Positions 37,068-45,624 of a stretch of DNA of 64,000 nucleotides are shown piece after piece. Numbering within the stretch: the stretch's first letter is position 1; every line of letters begins with the position of its first letter. The stretch spans positions 83,910-147,909 of the forward strand of contig NZ_MWPQ01000025.1 of assembly GCF_002028545.1 (NCBI RefSeq), in the 5' to 3' direction. This DNA comes from Nitrobacter vulgaris. Its GTDB lineage: Bacteria; Pseudomonadota; Alphaproteobacteria; Rhizobiales; Xanthobacteraceae. The notes under the pieces are model-generated. The model was not told where the DNA came from and searched no databases. It saw only the letters and a program-made list of their open reading frames with translations. The position numbers and the translations under genes were made by a program.

Positions 37068-37422
37068 GACGGTTTCCTGTCATTGAATGAAGCGTGCCGG
37101 AACGCACGGCACTGCCATTCGCTGCGAAATGCGGCGGACGGCCGCGTCGGCGCGAGCATCGCGGACAGTCTGGCCGTGATCCTTCCCGATTGTGGTTAAC
37201 GCCGGGTAAACGGCGGTAGCGGCCACCGGAAATGAAATGTCCTTGAATCCCGTCCATACCGGCGCAAATCAAGCCATGCGCTCGCTTCGGCCGCCGGCCG
37301 AACAGCCGCGCGAGTCTGCGATTGGCTTCATGCTTTCTTAGAGTCTTCACACCAGTGTGGCGCCTCGCCGAGGATCTTCGGCGTATGGGCGTATGTGTAT
37401 TCACACCAGAAAGGTATGAAAG
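37068..37422. other. Divergent region between flbT and flagellin 1
   Basis: 355 bases containing the promoters of both genes. I looked for sigma-54 (GG-N10-GC) and full CtrA sites and found neither; only a TTAACG half-site at about 37196 and a CTTCGGC/GCCGAAG-like inverted segment near 37355. The flagellin 1 leader ends with AGAAAGGTATGAAAG before its ATG. Confidence 0.55.
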
Positions 37423-39033
37423 ATGTCCGATATCGTTCTCTCCGCATCGGTTCGCCAGAATCTGCTTTCCCTCCAGTCAACCGCTGATCTGCTCTCCACC
37501 ACGCAGAACCGTCTTGCCACCGGCAACAAGGTCAACTCGGCGCTCGACAACCCGACCAACTTCTTCACCGCGCAGGGCCTCAACAACCGCGCCAGCGACA
37601 TCAACAACCTGCTCGACTCGATCGGCAACGGCGTGCAAGTGCTGCAGGCTGCCAACACCGGCATCACCTCGCTGCAGAAGCTGGTCGATACCGCCAAGTC
37701 GATCGCCAACCAGGCGCTCCAGGCGACCACGGGATATTCGACCAAGTCGCAGGCGACCACTGCCGCCATCACCGGCGCGACGGCGGACAACCTGCTCGGA
37801 CCGGGCGGCGCTCCGACTGACCGGACCGTGACCGGCTCGGCGGTTAACAACGACGACACCGGTGGCGCAGCGGCGATCACGACTGCGACCAAGCTGGCTG
37901 GTACGGCGGGTGCGGGTTCGGACAACCTTGCGTCCAATATCAGCGCATCCGACACCATCGTTGTGAACGGCAAGACGATTTCGTTCAACAGCGGTTCCGG
38001 CACTAGCGGTTCGGCGACGGCTGGCACGCTCTCGATTGACGTGACCACCGGTGACGTGGGCGATGTCCTCGATGCCATTGATGCGATCACGGGCAATACT
38101 GCTGGCACGTCCACGATTGCGGCCGGTGCGATTTCGATCCACACCGGTACGGCCCAGGATCTGGTGATCAGCGGATCTGCTCTCACCAAGCTTGGTCTTA
38201 CCGCCAACACCTACGCCCGCACGGCCGGAACTCCGGCTGCGCTCGATGGCAAGACGTTGACGATCGCCGCGACCGACGGTGGCACCGCGACCAGCATCAC
38301 GTTTGGTACGGGCGGCGTGACGACCCTCGATCAGTTGAACACGGCGCTGGCCGCGAACAACCTGTCGGCCTCGATCAGCACGGCCGGCGCGCTGACCTTC
38401 ACCACCACCAACGATCATGCCCATGCCACGATCGGTGCGTTCGGTGGTACGGCGGTTGCCGCTGGTGCAGGCCTGTTCGGAGCTTCCGTGACGGTGAGTG
38501 CGCCGGTGGAAGACGCCAACGCGCAGAACAACCGCGCCACGCTGATCAGCCAGTACAACGCGGTGATCGACCAGATCAAGACCACCGCGCAGGATTCGTC
38601 CTTCAACGGCGTCAACCTGTTGAATGGCGATCAGCTCAAGCTGGTGTTCAACGAAACCGGCAAGTCCACCCTGACCATTCAGGGCGTGACCTTTGATCCG
38701 GCTGGCCTCGGCCTCGCGTCGCTGGTCAAGGGCACCGACTTCCTCGACAACGCCTCGACCAACAAGGTTCTGGACTCGCTCAACAACGCGTCCGGCACGC
38801 TGCGCTCGCAGGCTTCGACCTTCGGTTCGAACCTGTCGATCGTGCAGATCCGTCAGGACTTCTCGAAGACCCTGATCAACGTGTTGCAGCCCGGCTCGTC
38901 CACCCTGCCGCTGGCTGCCCCCAACGAGGAAGCGGCGAACAGCCGGGCGCTGGCCCCCCGCCAGTCGATCGCGGTGTCGGCGCTCGCGCTGGCCAACCAG
39001 TCGCAGCAGAGCGTGCTGCAGCTGCTCCGCTAA
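37423..39033 (+). CDS. fliC: Flagellin (copy 1)
   Basis: A 536-residue filament protein. The N-terminal D0/D1 part (SDIVLSASVRQNLLSLQST, then QNRLATGNKVNSALDNP) and C-terminal part (IVQIRQDFSKTLINVLQPG ... ALANQSQQSVLQLLR) are typical. The centre (about residues 130-370) is a Thr/Ala/Gly-rich surface region with a hook-IN-like module (TIVVNGKTISF ... ISIHTGTAQDLVI). A ribosome site AGAAAGG lies upstream. A strong terminator follows. The second copy (39527) shares the ends but not the middle. Confidence 0.96.
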   Translation: MSDIVLSASVRQNLLSLQSTADLLSTTQNRLATGNKVNSALDNPTNFFTAQGLNNRASDINNLLDSIGNGVQVLQAANTGITSLQKLVDTAKSIANQALQATTGYSTKSQATTAAITGATADNLLGPGGAPTDRTVTGSAVNNDDTGGAAAITTATKLAGTAGAGSDNLASNISASDTIVVNGKTISFNSGSGTSGSATAGTLSIDVTTGDVGDVLDAIDAITGNTAGTSTIAAGAISIHTGTAQDLVISGSALTKLGLTANTYARTAGTPAALDGKTLTIAATDGGTATSITFGTGGVTTLDQLNTALAANNLSASISTAGALTFTTTNDHAHATIGAFGGTAVAAGAGLFGASVTVSAPVEDANAQNNRATLISQYNAVIDQIKTTAQDSSFNGVNLLNGDQLKLVFNETGKSTLTIQGVTFDPAGLGLASLVKGTDFLDNASTNKVLDSLNNASGTLRSQASTFGSNLSIVQIRQDFSKTLINVLQPGSSTLPLAAPNEEAANSRALAPRQSIAVSALALANQSQQSVLQLLR

Positions 39034-39057
39034 TCGCAAACGCATCTCAGACGACGG

Positions 39058-39086
39058 AAACGGCGGGGAAACCCCCGCCGTTTTTT
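39058..39086 (+). terminator. Rho-independent terminator after flagellin 1
   Basis: AACGGCGGGG / CCCCGCCGTT stem with a tight AAAC loop, followed by six T residues. It lies 25 bases after the flagellin 1 stop, so the two flagellins are separate transcripts. Confidence 0.92.
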
Positions 39087-39092
39087 GTTGTA

Positions 39093-39194
39093 GCGTTTCG
39101 AGCGAAGTGGACACGAGGTTCGCGTGAAGAAAACGCGCCAAACAAAAAAGCTAAGGGTTCGGGTTTGATTTCATCAAAGCGGAATAGCTTTAGC
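39093..39194. repeat. Family-A palindromic repeat with tail
   Basis: Core 39093-39140 (GCGTTTCGAGCGAAGTGG ... GAAAACGCGCCA) plus a tail containing AAAAAGCTAAGGGTTCGGG and GCGGAATAGCTTTAGC. A similar but diverged tail is seen after the copy at 24937, so the mobile or duplicated unit is about 100 bases, not only the hairpin. Confidence 0.75.
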
Positions 39195-39422
39195 CGGCGG
39201 TCCAATTCTTCTGAAGCCGGATTGTCAGTGCTTGTTCATGAGGTCTTGAAAGAACGGCGAAAATTGCTCGTGGGGCGATGCTTCCGAGCTATTGAATTTC
39301 GTAGTCAACATAGTAGGACAAAACCCTCATCCGCCTTGCATTCTGCCGATTGAGTTCAGAAAGGACGTGCGCGCCAAGAATGTCACGACTGCTTTCTTGT
39401 GGCCGCGACGATCGAGCGGGGA

Positions 39423-39439
39423 TTAATCCTGGGTTAACC
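39423..39439 (+). promoter_or_regulatory. CtrA-like site upstream of flagellin 2
   Basis: TTAATCCTGGGTTAACC: an exact TTAA-N7-TTAACC. It lies 88 bases before the flagellin 2 ATG, in promoter position. This site is absent upstream of flagellin 1. Confidence 0.65.
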
Positions 39440-39526
39440 ATAAATTAAAACGTCTTGTTCACCTTTCCGACCAGCGACCGGCTCTTGGGGCGAGTTGGCG
39501 TCCGCGCAGGTTAGGGAAGGCCAGTC

Positions 39527-41143
39527 ATGTCCGACATCGTTCTCTCGGCATCCGTTCGCCAGAATTTGCTCTCGCTGCAGTCTACTGCCGATTTGCTGGC
39601 GCAAACGCAGAACCGTCTTGCCACCGGCAAGAAGGTCAACACGGCCCTCGACAATCCGACCAATTATTTCACTGCAGCAGCGCTCGACAACCGCGCCAAC
39701 GATATCAGCAATCTGCTTGACGGCATCGGCAACGGCATACAGGTGCTGCAGGCGGCCAATACCGGCCTGACCTCGCTGCAGAAGCTGGTGGACACGGCGA
39801 AGTCGGTCGCCAATCAGGTTCTGCAATCCCAGGTCGGCTATTCACAGAAATCGTCGGTGGAAAGTCTTCCCGTAACGGGCGCGACCGCGCTCGATCTCAG
39901 AGGCACGACACCGTTTACAAATGTCGCCGCAACGCCCGGCACCGCCCTGAAGACCGGCACCGCCAACGCCGCCGCGACCGGCGCCACCCTTATCAGCGCG
40001 CTGACCGACGGCGCGGTTGCGACGCCGACCGGCCCCGCGGCCGGCGAGAGCTTTTCCGTCAACGGCAAGACCATCACGTTCGCGGCGTCGGGCGCGGCGA
40101 CGACCGACCCTTCCGGAAACGTCACGATCGGCATCGACCAGACACTCAGTGCGTTGACCGGCGTGATCGATGCGCTGAACGGCAACACCACGCCCGCCAC
40201 CGCATCGACAGTCAACGGCAGCGGGCAGATCGCGCTCAACACCGGTATCGCTCATGACCTGGCGCTGACGGACTCCACGCCGGCCGGAGTTCTCGCAAAG
40301 CTAGGCTTGAGCGCGGGAACGACGGCGCGCGGCGGGGGCGCGGGAAACCTCGACGGCAAGACGCTAACGATCGGGGCAACCGGCGGCGGCGTCGCGACCA
40401 ACGTCACGTTCGGTGACGGCACCAACGGTACCGTCAGAACCCTTAACGACCTGAACGCGCAGCTTGCTTCAAACAATCTCCAGGCCACGATCAATTCGGC
40501 AGGCGTTATCACGATCTCGACCGCCAACGAGGCTGCCGCAGAGACCATTGGCACGATCGGCGGAACCGCGGCCGGCGCGGGATATGCCTTCAATGGCCTT
40601 GTCGCCGGCGCGCCCGTTCAAGATTCAGCGGTTCAGGCGGCTCGCGCCGGCCTCGTCAATCAATACAACAACATCATTCAGCAGATAAACACGACGGCGT
40701 CGGACTCGTCTTTCAACGGCATTAATCTGCTGAGCGGCGACACGCTGAAGCTCATCTTCAACGAGACCGCAAAGTCCACGCTCACGATCACCGGCACCAA
40801 CATGAATGCAGCTGGCCTTGGACTGTCGGCCCTGACGGTGGGCATCGACTTCCTGGACAACGGCTCGGCCAACAGCGTGATCGCCAGCCTCGACAGAGCG
40901 TCGACCACCCTGCGCACGCAGGCTTCGACGCTTGGTTCGAACCTGTCGATCGTGCAAATCCGTCAGGACTTCTCGAAGAACCTTATCAACGTGTTACAGA
41001 CCGGCTCGTCGAACCTGACCCTCGCCGACACCAACGAGGAAGCGGCAAACAGCCAAGCGCTGGCCACCCGTCAGTCGATCGCGGTGTCCGCACTGGCGCT
41101 GGCCAACCAGTCACAACAGAGCGTCCTGCAATTGCTACGCTGA
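39527..41143 (+). CDS. fliC: Flagellin (copy 2)
   Basis: A 538-residue filament protein. The first ~100 and last ~110 residues are nearly the same as copy 1 (SDIVLSASVRQNLLSLQST ... ALANQSQQSVLQLLR), while the middle differs. It still holds the same two modules: SVNGKTITF ... ALNTGIAHDLALT, and KTLTIGATGGGVATNVTFG. The start ATG follows AGGGAAGG. It has its own promoter region with a CtrA-like site. The two copies presumably make a mixed or alternative filament. Confidence 0.96.
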   Translation: MSDIVLSASVRQNLLSLQSTADLLAQTQNRLATGKKVNTALDNPTNYFTAAALDNRANDISNLLDGIGNGIQVLQAANTGLTSLQKLVDTAKSVANQVLQSQVGYSQKSSVESLPVTGATALDLRGTTPFTNVAATPGTALKTGTANAAATGATLISALTDGAVATPTGPAAGESFSVNGKTITFAASGAATTDPSGNVTIGIDQTLSALTGVIDALNGNTTPATASTVNGSGQIALNTGIAHDLALTDSTPAGVLAKLGLSAGTTARGGGAGNLDGKTLTIGATGGGVATNVTFGDGTNGTVRTLNDLNAQLASNNLQATINSAGVITISTANEAAAETIGTIGGTAAGAGYAFNGLVAGAPVQDSAVQAARAGLVNQYNNIIQQINTTASDSSFNGINLLSGDTLKLIFNETAKSTLTITGTNMNAAGLGLSALTVGIDFLDNGSANSVIASLDRASTTLRTQASTLGSNLSIVQIRQDFSKNLINVLQTGSSNLTLADTNEEAANSQALATRQSIAVSALALANQSQQSVLQLLR

Positions 41144-41468
41144 TGACGTAAGCTCGGCGAATGTCACGAGATTCGCTTGCCGTGAAGGCTCCGGCGAATG
41201 TGAAAATCGAAAAAACACCGCAACGAGGCCAAGCGTTTTCGAGCGAAGTGGATACCGGTTCGCGTGACGAAAACGCGTCAGAATAACAATCTAGAAACTT
41301 TGTTTCTAATTCCAGTCAGGAGCAAAGCGGCACCATTGCAGAACCCGCTGCATTTGCCACTTTTTCGACGCATGTGAAAACACCGAGTAACCCATTTTAA
41401 AGGTGGTGCTGATAGACATTCGGCAACGCGAAGTTGCGTGCGCCCTTTCTTTTTCCCCCGAGGTTTAG
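41144..41468. other. Intergenic region before flaF
   Basis: 325 bases with one family-A repeat (41233-41280). No clear terminator for flagellin 2 and no sigma-54 or CtrA element is visible. CGGCAACGCGAAGTTGCG near 41419 is a small inverted repeat close to the flaF start. Confidence 0.5.
41233..41280. repeat. Short palindromic repeat, family A
   Basis: A well-kept copy: GCGTTTTCGAGCGAAGTGG, a central CCGGTTCGCG, and GAAAACGCGTCA at the end; ends are complementary. Confidence 0.88.
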
Positions 41469-41834
41469 ATGTCGAATGCTGCTCAAGCCTATGCCCGGAC
41501 GGCTCAAACCTCGTCGTCTCCGCGTGAAATCGAGGCGCAGGCTTTACTGAAAGCGGCGCGGCAGCTTCGGGAGATCCAGGACAACTGGAAAGGGCCCGAC
41601 AGTGACATGCAAAAGGCGCTGCTGTTCAACCGCCGTTTGTGGTCGATCTTCATGAGTGCGGCGGACAGCGAGAGTAACCCGCAGCCGCTGGAGGTTCGTC
41701 AGAACATCGCCAACATCGGCGTTTTCGTGATGAAGCAGACAGTCGACATGCAGATAAATCCAGACCCTGCGAAGCTGACGGCGCTGATCGACATCAACTG
41801 CAATCTCGCAGCCGGCTTGTCCGGTCGAGCGTAA
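41469..41834 (+). CDS. flaF: Flagellin synthesis regulator FlaF
   Basis: A 121-residue FlaF, an activator of flagellin translation and a counterpart of FlbT. Family marks are AQAYARTAQ at the start, LLFNRRLWSIF in the middle and IDINCNLAAGL at the end. The ATG has GAGG seven to ten bases upstream. It follows flagellin 2, as in other alphaproteobacteria, and is followed 26 bases later by a small unknown protein. Confidence 0.95.
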   Translation: MSNAAQAYARTAQTSSSPREIEAQALLKAARQLREIQDNWKGPDSDMQKALLFNRRLWSIFMSAADSESNPQPLEVRQNIANIGVFVMKQTVDMQINPDPAKLTALIDINCNLAAGLSGRA

Positions 41835-41860
41835 TCCCCGTCACAGACGGAGCCGGATCA

Positions 41861-42226
41861 TTGGCCGACGTCCTGAATATCCTGGCATCGAACTACACAA
41901 CGGTCGGTCAGAACGTCAATCTGAACACCGGAAGGTATGTTAACGTCGATCCCAAGGTTTTCGAAGGCACATGGAGCGGCAAGTACGCCAACCAGAAGCC
42001 GTTCTCCGTGACGATTTCCGGCGTCAATGGTTTCCGCGCCAAGGCCAAGTACCAGTACGGAAGCACGATCAAGTATCAGGAAGTTCTGATAAAGAACAAT
42101 TCGTTCCGGGTCGGCGATTCAAAGTTCGTGCTGACAAAGGCTGGCACCGCGAAGGTCAGCACTGTCATGAGCAATCCGGCGACGGGTGCAAGCACGCTCG
42201 AGAACGCCTACGTCCATCAGAACTGA
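41861..42226 (+). CDS. Small protein of unknown function in the flagellin cluster
   Basis: A 121-residue protein, apparently soluble and beta-rich: GTWSGKYANQKPFSVTI, VNGFRAKAKYQYGSTIKYQE, then short strands with Ser/Thr/Gly. There is no signal peptide, and the N-terminal MADVLNILASNYTTVG looks like an export-type or amphipathic leader. It would start at TTG 41861, with GGAG seven bases before; no ATG is available at the N-terminus. It lies 26 bases after flaF on the same strand, so it is probably co-expressed. I do not recognise a family. Confidence 0.7.
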   Translation: MADVLNILASNYTTVGQNVNLNTGRYVNVDPKVFEGTWSGKYANQKPFSVTISGVNGFRAKAKYQYGSTIKYQEVLIKNNSFRVGDSKFVLTKAGTAKVSTVMSNPATGASTLENAYVHQN

Positions 42227-42240
42227 GCATTATTTTGATT

Positions 42241-42289
42241 GAGCATGATCTTATCCGAAAACCGGCTTCCACTTTTCGGGATCATGCTC
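42241..42289. repeat. Palindromic repeat, family B
   Basis: GAGCATGATCTTATCC ... GGGATCATGCTC; ends are perfect inverted repeats. It sits between the convergent stops of the small unknown gene and the FlaG-like gene, so it could terminate both. Confidence 0.88.
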
Positions 42290-42654
42290 TAGGCGCGGCG
42301 GTCGGTGGCGGCCGAGGGTTCTCGCTCAGTGTTCATCAAATCCAGCGTGCGGAAATATGCGCGTCGCCGCAGCATCGCCTCTTCGGGAAACTGCTTCACG
42401 ACGAGGCTCGTCCGGCGATCGACGACCTGGTAGACGACCGAGGCGGCGTCACGATCGACCACTACTTGCCGTGACAGCGTATCACCGGAGGTCCGCAGAT
42501 CGTTGCGGGCGCGCGCGCTGACGTCCGTCGCCGTGACGCTTTTGCTCGGCGGAAGTTGAGTCGCCACCGCATCGTCCGCGGCCGGGCTTGCCGGCTGAAC
42601 GACTGGTGCCGCCACCGGCGCGCCAACCGGCTTGATACTGAAATCCGTACCCAT
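42289..42654 (-). CDS. FlaG-like flagellar protein
   Basis: A 121-residue protein. The C-terminal half has the FlaG pattern: a strand VVYQVVDRRTSLVVKQFPEE followed by a basic helix (AMLRRRAYFRTLDL). The N-terminal ~50 residues are Pro/Ala-rich and probably disordered. FlaG-type proteins affect filament length or flagellin assembly. A possible sigma-54 element lies about 50 bases upstream. The call rests on short motif similarity and is moderate. Confidence 0.7.
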   Translation of the reverse strand: MGTDFSIKPVGAPVAAPVVQPASPAADDAVATQLPPSKSVTATDVSARARNDLRTSGDTLSRQVVVDRDAASVVYQVVDRRTSLVVKQFPEEAMLRRRAYFRTLDLMNTEREPSAATDRRA

Positions 42655-42967
42655 GGTCGCCTCCAGGCTCCCGTCGAGTCAAATCCCACCCCCCTTTAGA
42701 ACGCAAGCCTAGCGCCTGTCTCTCAACGCCACGTTAGAAAACGTGTTCAATGAGGTGATGCCGTGAGTGCAGAAATTTGATTCAAACTGGTTGGAATATG
42801 CGAGGGCAGGTCTCCTCAGCGAGGCTTCTCATTCTTCGAGCGGCAGTTGGTTCGGTTGCAGTGCCGGAGCCGATGCCGTTCGGGCCCGAGTTCGTCCTGT
42901 GTAAACCTGATTGGAACGGCGAGCGCGATCGGGCCGCCGCCGATGTCGGGAGGCGTTGGCGGGCGAG
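42655..42967. other. Intergenic region upstream of the FlaG-like gene
   Basis: 313 bases. It holds the candidate sigma-54 element at 42702-42717; the remainder up to the receptor pseudogene shows no supported gene and may be part of the decayed locus. Confidence 0.5.
42702..42717 (-). promoter_or_regulatory. Candidate sigma-54 promoter for the FlaG-like gene
   Basis: On the minus strand AGGCGCTAGGCTTGCG: GG-N10-GC spacing and a good -12 block TTGCG, but the -24 block (AGGCGCT) is weaker than TGGCACG. Predicted transcription start is near 42690, 36 bases before the ATG. Confidence 0.45.
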
Positions 42968-43530
42968 CTACCAGCGATAGGTCGCGGTTCCAAGAATATT
43001 ACGTGCCCGACCAAGATTGCACTGTGCCATCGAGAAGCAGGCTGCGACGTAGTATTTGTCGAACAGGTTGCTGGTGTTGACGGAGAAGCGCCAACTGTCA
43101 CGAATGAGGCCAGTCAGACGATATAAAAGCGTTTTATCTTCATTGGCTGGGCCACTGAAATCAAATGCCCCCTGTTTGTAATCGAACGATCCGCCTTGAA
43201 GCTGCACTTCGCGAATGGTCTGCCCGGTCGGACGCTTCGTCACCAGTTTCACGATACCGGCCGGCTGCCCTTGCCCATAGAGCACCGACGATGGGCCACG
43301 CATCACCTCGATACGCTCAACGCCGTATGTCTCGGTCTGAAGCCCCGTGGTCTGCAAACCTCGTTGCCCTGAAAGCCGCGCATAAAATACCTTGCACAGA
43401 CTGGTAACCGTTGGCTTCCGCAAATACGCCTGGCGAGTAACTCAAGGCATCATGGACGCTGTTCGGTTTCCGCGTCTGGGTAATTTCCTTGCAATATCGT
43501 CTGACGGGATTGGTTCTAAGCTCGCCGGAT
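42968..43530 (-). pseudogene. TonB-dependent siderophore receptor remnant
   Basis: A decayed receptor. The plug-domain signature VERIEVMRGPSSVLYGQG and PAGIVKLVTKRP is intact. At about 43093 the sequence jumps from YRLTGLIRDS straight to the last barrel strands (WRFSVNTSNLFDKYYVAACF ... ATYRW, stop). Some 450-500 residues of barrel are therefore deleted. Upstream, plug sequence continues in two other frames: a frame with PNSVHDALSYSPGVFAEANG, then YFMRGFQG in another, showing at least two frameshifts. No signal peptide or TonB box remains. It cannot make a working receptor. Confidence 0.85.
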
Positions 43531-43553
43531 CATGGTCGCTGCCGGTTCGCGCG

Positions 43554-44045
43554 TTAAAGCGAACGGCTGACTGCGAGGGGGCTCATGTGCTGGCGCGAGG
43601 GTGCGCTGCGCTGTCCGCTTGCCGTATAAGTCTGCGGCGTGGCGCGGCGCTGCGCTTCGGCACTGACGCCGCGAACGATTCCCTCCGAGACCGCGTGCGC
43701 GGTAGCGAGCACCGTGAGATTCACCTGGAGCATGGCGCGGAATGTGTCGTGGTGGCGTTGCAGCGCCGTGAGCAGGTCAGGCGTCGACTGAGTCATGTAG
43801 ACCTGGCTGGTCTTGAATTGCCTGATGGCGTCGACGTAGCGGCGCGATAGTTCTGTCTTCCGGCTCTCGAGCGCCATGCCTTCGCGAATCTTGCCGGCGC
43901 GCACCAACTCGGTCTCGCGCTCGATGACGGCAAGCAGCGCGTTCATGATGTCGAGCATGTCGTCGGCGAGCTTGCGTGCGTCCGCTGGCGTCGATACGGG
44001 AGGCGGGAGAAGGGACGCCTGCGGATCCCGGGACTTCGGTGTCAT
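43554..44045 (-). CDS. FlgN-like / FlbY flagellar protein
   Basis: A 163-residue, mainly helical protein. The core ADDMLDIMNALLAVIERETELVRAGK followed by a long helix (ELSRRYVDAIRQFKTSQVYM) resembles FlgN-type export chaperones, and the position after the rod-binding protein matches FlbY in Caulobacter-like clusters. The start is ATG 44045 with AAGGAGA upstream; the longer frame to 44180 is not supported. The start overlaps the stop of the rod-binding gene (ATGA), so the two are coupled. Confidence 0.75.
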   Translation of the reverse strand: MTPKSRDPQASLLPPPVSTPADARKLADDMLDIMNALLAVIERETELVRAGKIREGMALESRKTELSRRYVDAIRQFKTSQVYMTQSTPDLLTALQRHHDTFRAMLQVNLTVLATAHAVSEGIVRGVSAEAQRRATPQTYTASGQRSAPSRQHMSPLAVSRSL

Positions 44046-44431
44046 GCGCTCTCCTTTGAGCTTGGCTTGGTCTGGCTCGCCTGTTGCATGATCAGGGCGC
44101 GGAACACCGCGTCGGAGACGCCGACGCCGCCGGCCTTGGCGAACGATCTGGAATACTGCTCGGTGAGCATCGAGCGCCACACTCCGGTGCCTGGCGTATC
44201 GCCGAACGGGCCTTCGCCCTTCAGCCCGGACGTCATTTGCGAGAACATGGAATTGAGGAACATCGCCTCGAAATCCTCCGAGGTTGCTTTGGCTTTCTCT
44301 ATTGACCGCGGAGGGACGTGTTCCAGCGCTCGCGCGAGCTGCGGATCGGGACGGCCGTTCAGCATCGGCTTCATGCGAGGGGTGCTGCGATAAGCGGTGG
44401 TTATCAGGTCATTGACAGTGTGAGCTTCCAT
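44042..44431 (-). CDS. Rod-binding protein (FlgJ N-terminal domain only)
   Basis: A 129-residue protein equal to the N-terminal, rod-capping part of FlgJ: KATSEDFEAMFLNSMFSQM and MLTEQYSRSFAKAGGVGVSD. The C-terminal peptidoglycan hydrolase domain of enterobacterial FlgJ is absent, as is usual in this group. Its ATG (44431-44429) overlaps the end of flgI by one base; its stop overlaps the FlgN-like start. Together they form an operon flgI - rod-binding - FlgN-like. Confidence 0.9.
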   Translation of the reverse strand: MEAHTVNDLITTAYRSTPRMKPMLNGRPDPQLARALEHVPPRSIEKAKATSEDFEAMFLNSMFSQMTSGLKGEGPFGDTPGTGVWRSMLTEQYSRSFAKAGGVGVSDAVFRALIMQQASQTKPSSKESA

Positions 44432-45555
44432 CACATCACCTCGATATCGGCTTCGATCGCACCGGCCGCCTTGATCGCCTGTAGAATGCCGATCAGGTCG
44501 CGTGGCCCGATGCCGAGGCCGTTGAGTCCGTCGACGAGCTCCTGAAGCGAGACGCCGTTCTTGACCAGCGCGAGTTTCTTGCCGTCCTCGCTTACGCCGA
44601 CGTCTGTGCGCGGTGTCACAACCGTTCGCCCGCGTGCCAGCGGATTAGGTTGGCTGACCTGCGGGCTTTCGGAAATGGACACTGTGAGGTTGCCTTGCGC
44701 TACCGCGACGGTGGCGACGCGGACGTCGCGTCCCATCACGATGATCCCGGAACGTTCGTCGATAATGATCTTTGCTGCGATGTCCGGCTCGACCTGCAGC
44801 TGCTCGATCTCGGTCAGGAGTGCGACGACGTTGCCTTTGTATTCCCCTGGGATGGAGAGTTGCACAGTGGACGGATCGATTGGCTCGGCAGTCTTCGTGC
44901 CGAGGAAATCGTTGACTGCGGCGGCGATGCGCTTGGCGGTGGTGAAGTCGCCGTTACGCAGCGCCAGCCGGACATTCGGCATCCGGTTCAGTGCGAATTC
45001 GATCTCGCGCTCGACGATGGCGCCGTTGGCGATGCGCCCATTGGTTGGCACGCCCTTGGTGACGCTCGCGGCGGCGCCTTCAGCGGCAAAGCCGCCGATC
45101 GCAAGCGAGCCCTGCGCCACCGCATAAACATTGCCGTCGGCGCCGAGCAACGGCGTGACGAGCAAGGTGCCGCCTTGCAGGCTTTTGGCATCGCCCATGG
45201 CCGAGACCGTGACGTCCATGCGGGTGCCTTGGGTGGCGAAGGCGGGCAGGTTGCCGGTCACCATGACGGCCGCGACGTTGCCGGTTCGGATGGTGGCGCC
45301 GCGAATGTTGACGCCCATGCGTTCCAGCATCGCCTGCAGCGACTGCTTGGTGAAAGGAATATTGTTGAGGGTGTCGCCGCTGCCGTTGAGGCCGACCACG
45401 AGGCCGTAACCGATCAACTGGTTTTGTCGCACGCCTTCGATATTCGCGAGGTCCTTGATCCGTGAGGTCGCGTGCGCAGGCATGCCCAGCGGCGGCAGCG
45501 CGACAAGCGCCGCGACGGCGATCCGGACAATCCTTAAAATACCAACGCCAGGCAT
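44431..45555 (-). CDS. flgI: Flagellar P-ring protein FlgI
   Basis: A 374-residue periplasmic P-ring subunit with a signal peptide (RIAVAALVALPPLGMPAHA). Signatures are SRIKDLANIEGVRQNQLIGY, GLVVGLNGSGDT, and ILQAIKAAGAIEADIEVM at the C-terminus. Length matches the family. The ATG follows a GGGGAGCAGAGG ribosome site. A sigma-54 element lies about 70 bases upstream. Confidence 0.96.
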   Translation of the reverse strand: MPGVGILRIVRIAVAALVALPPLGMPAHATSRIKDLANIEGVRQNQLIGYGLVVGLNGSGDTLNNIPFTKQSLQAMLERMGVNIRGATIRTGNVAAVMVTGNLPAFATQGTRMDVTVSAMGDAKSLQGGTLLVTPLLGADGNVYAVAQGSLAIGGFAAEGAAASVTKGVPTNGRIANGAIVEREIEFALNRMPNVRLALRNGDFTTAKRIAAAVNDFLGTKTAEPIDPSTVQLSIPGEYKGNVVALLTEIEQLQVEPDIAAKIIIDERSGIIVMGRDVRVATVAVAQGNLTVSISESPQVSQPNPLARGRTVVTPRTDVGVSEDGKKLALVKNGVSLQELVDGLNGLGIGPRDLIGILQAIKAAGAIEADIEVM

Positions 45556-45624
45556 CCTCTGCTCCCCGCTGAGGGTTCGGTCCGGCTGGCCGCCACTCCC
45601 ATGACGGTCATCCGCCGTTAACTA

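Larger units (their letters stand above)
39034..39526. other. Intergenic region between the two flagellin genes
   Basis: 493 bases holding, in order, a terminator (39058), a family-A repeat with tail (39093), unassigned AT-richer sequence, a CtrA-like site (39423) and the flagellin 2 leader. No gene is supported. Confidence 0.6.

Noticed and set aside
37196..37205. TTAACG before flagellin 1 as a CtrA site
   Set aside because: A single half-site with no partner at N7.
37477..39141. 554-residue frame opposite flagellin 1
   Set aside because: A GC-rich antisense frame that lies wholly over the flagellin gene and its terminator; high Arg content marks it as a shadow.
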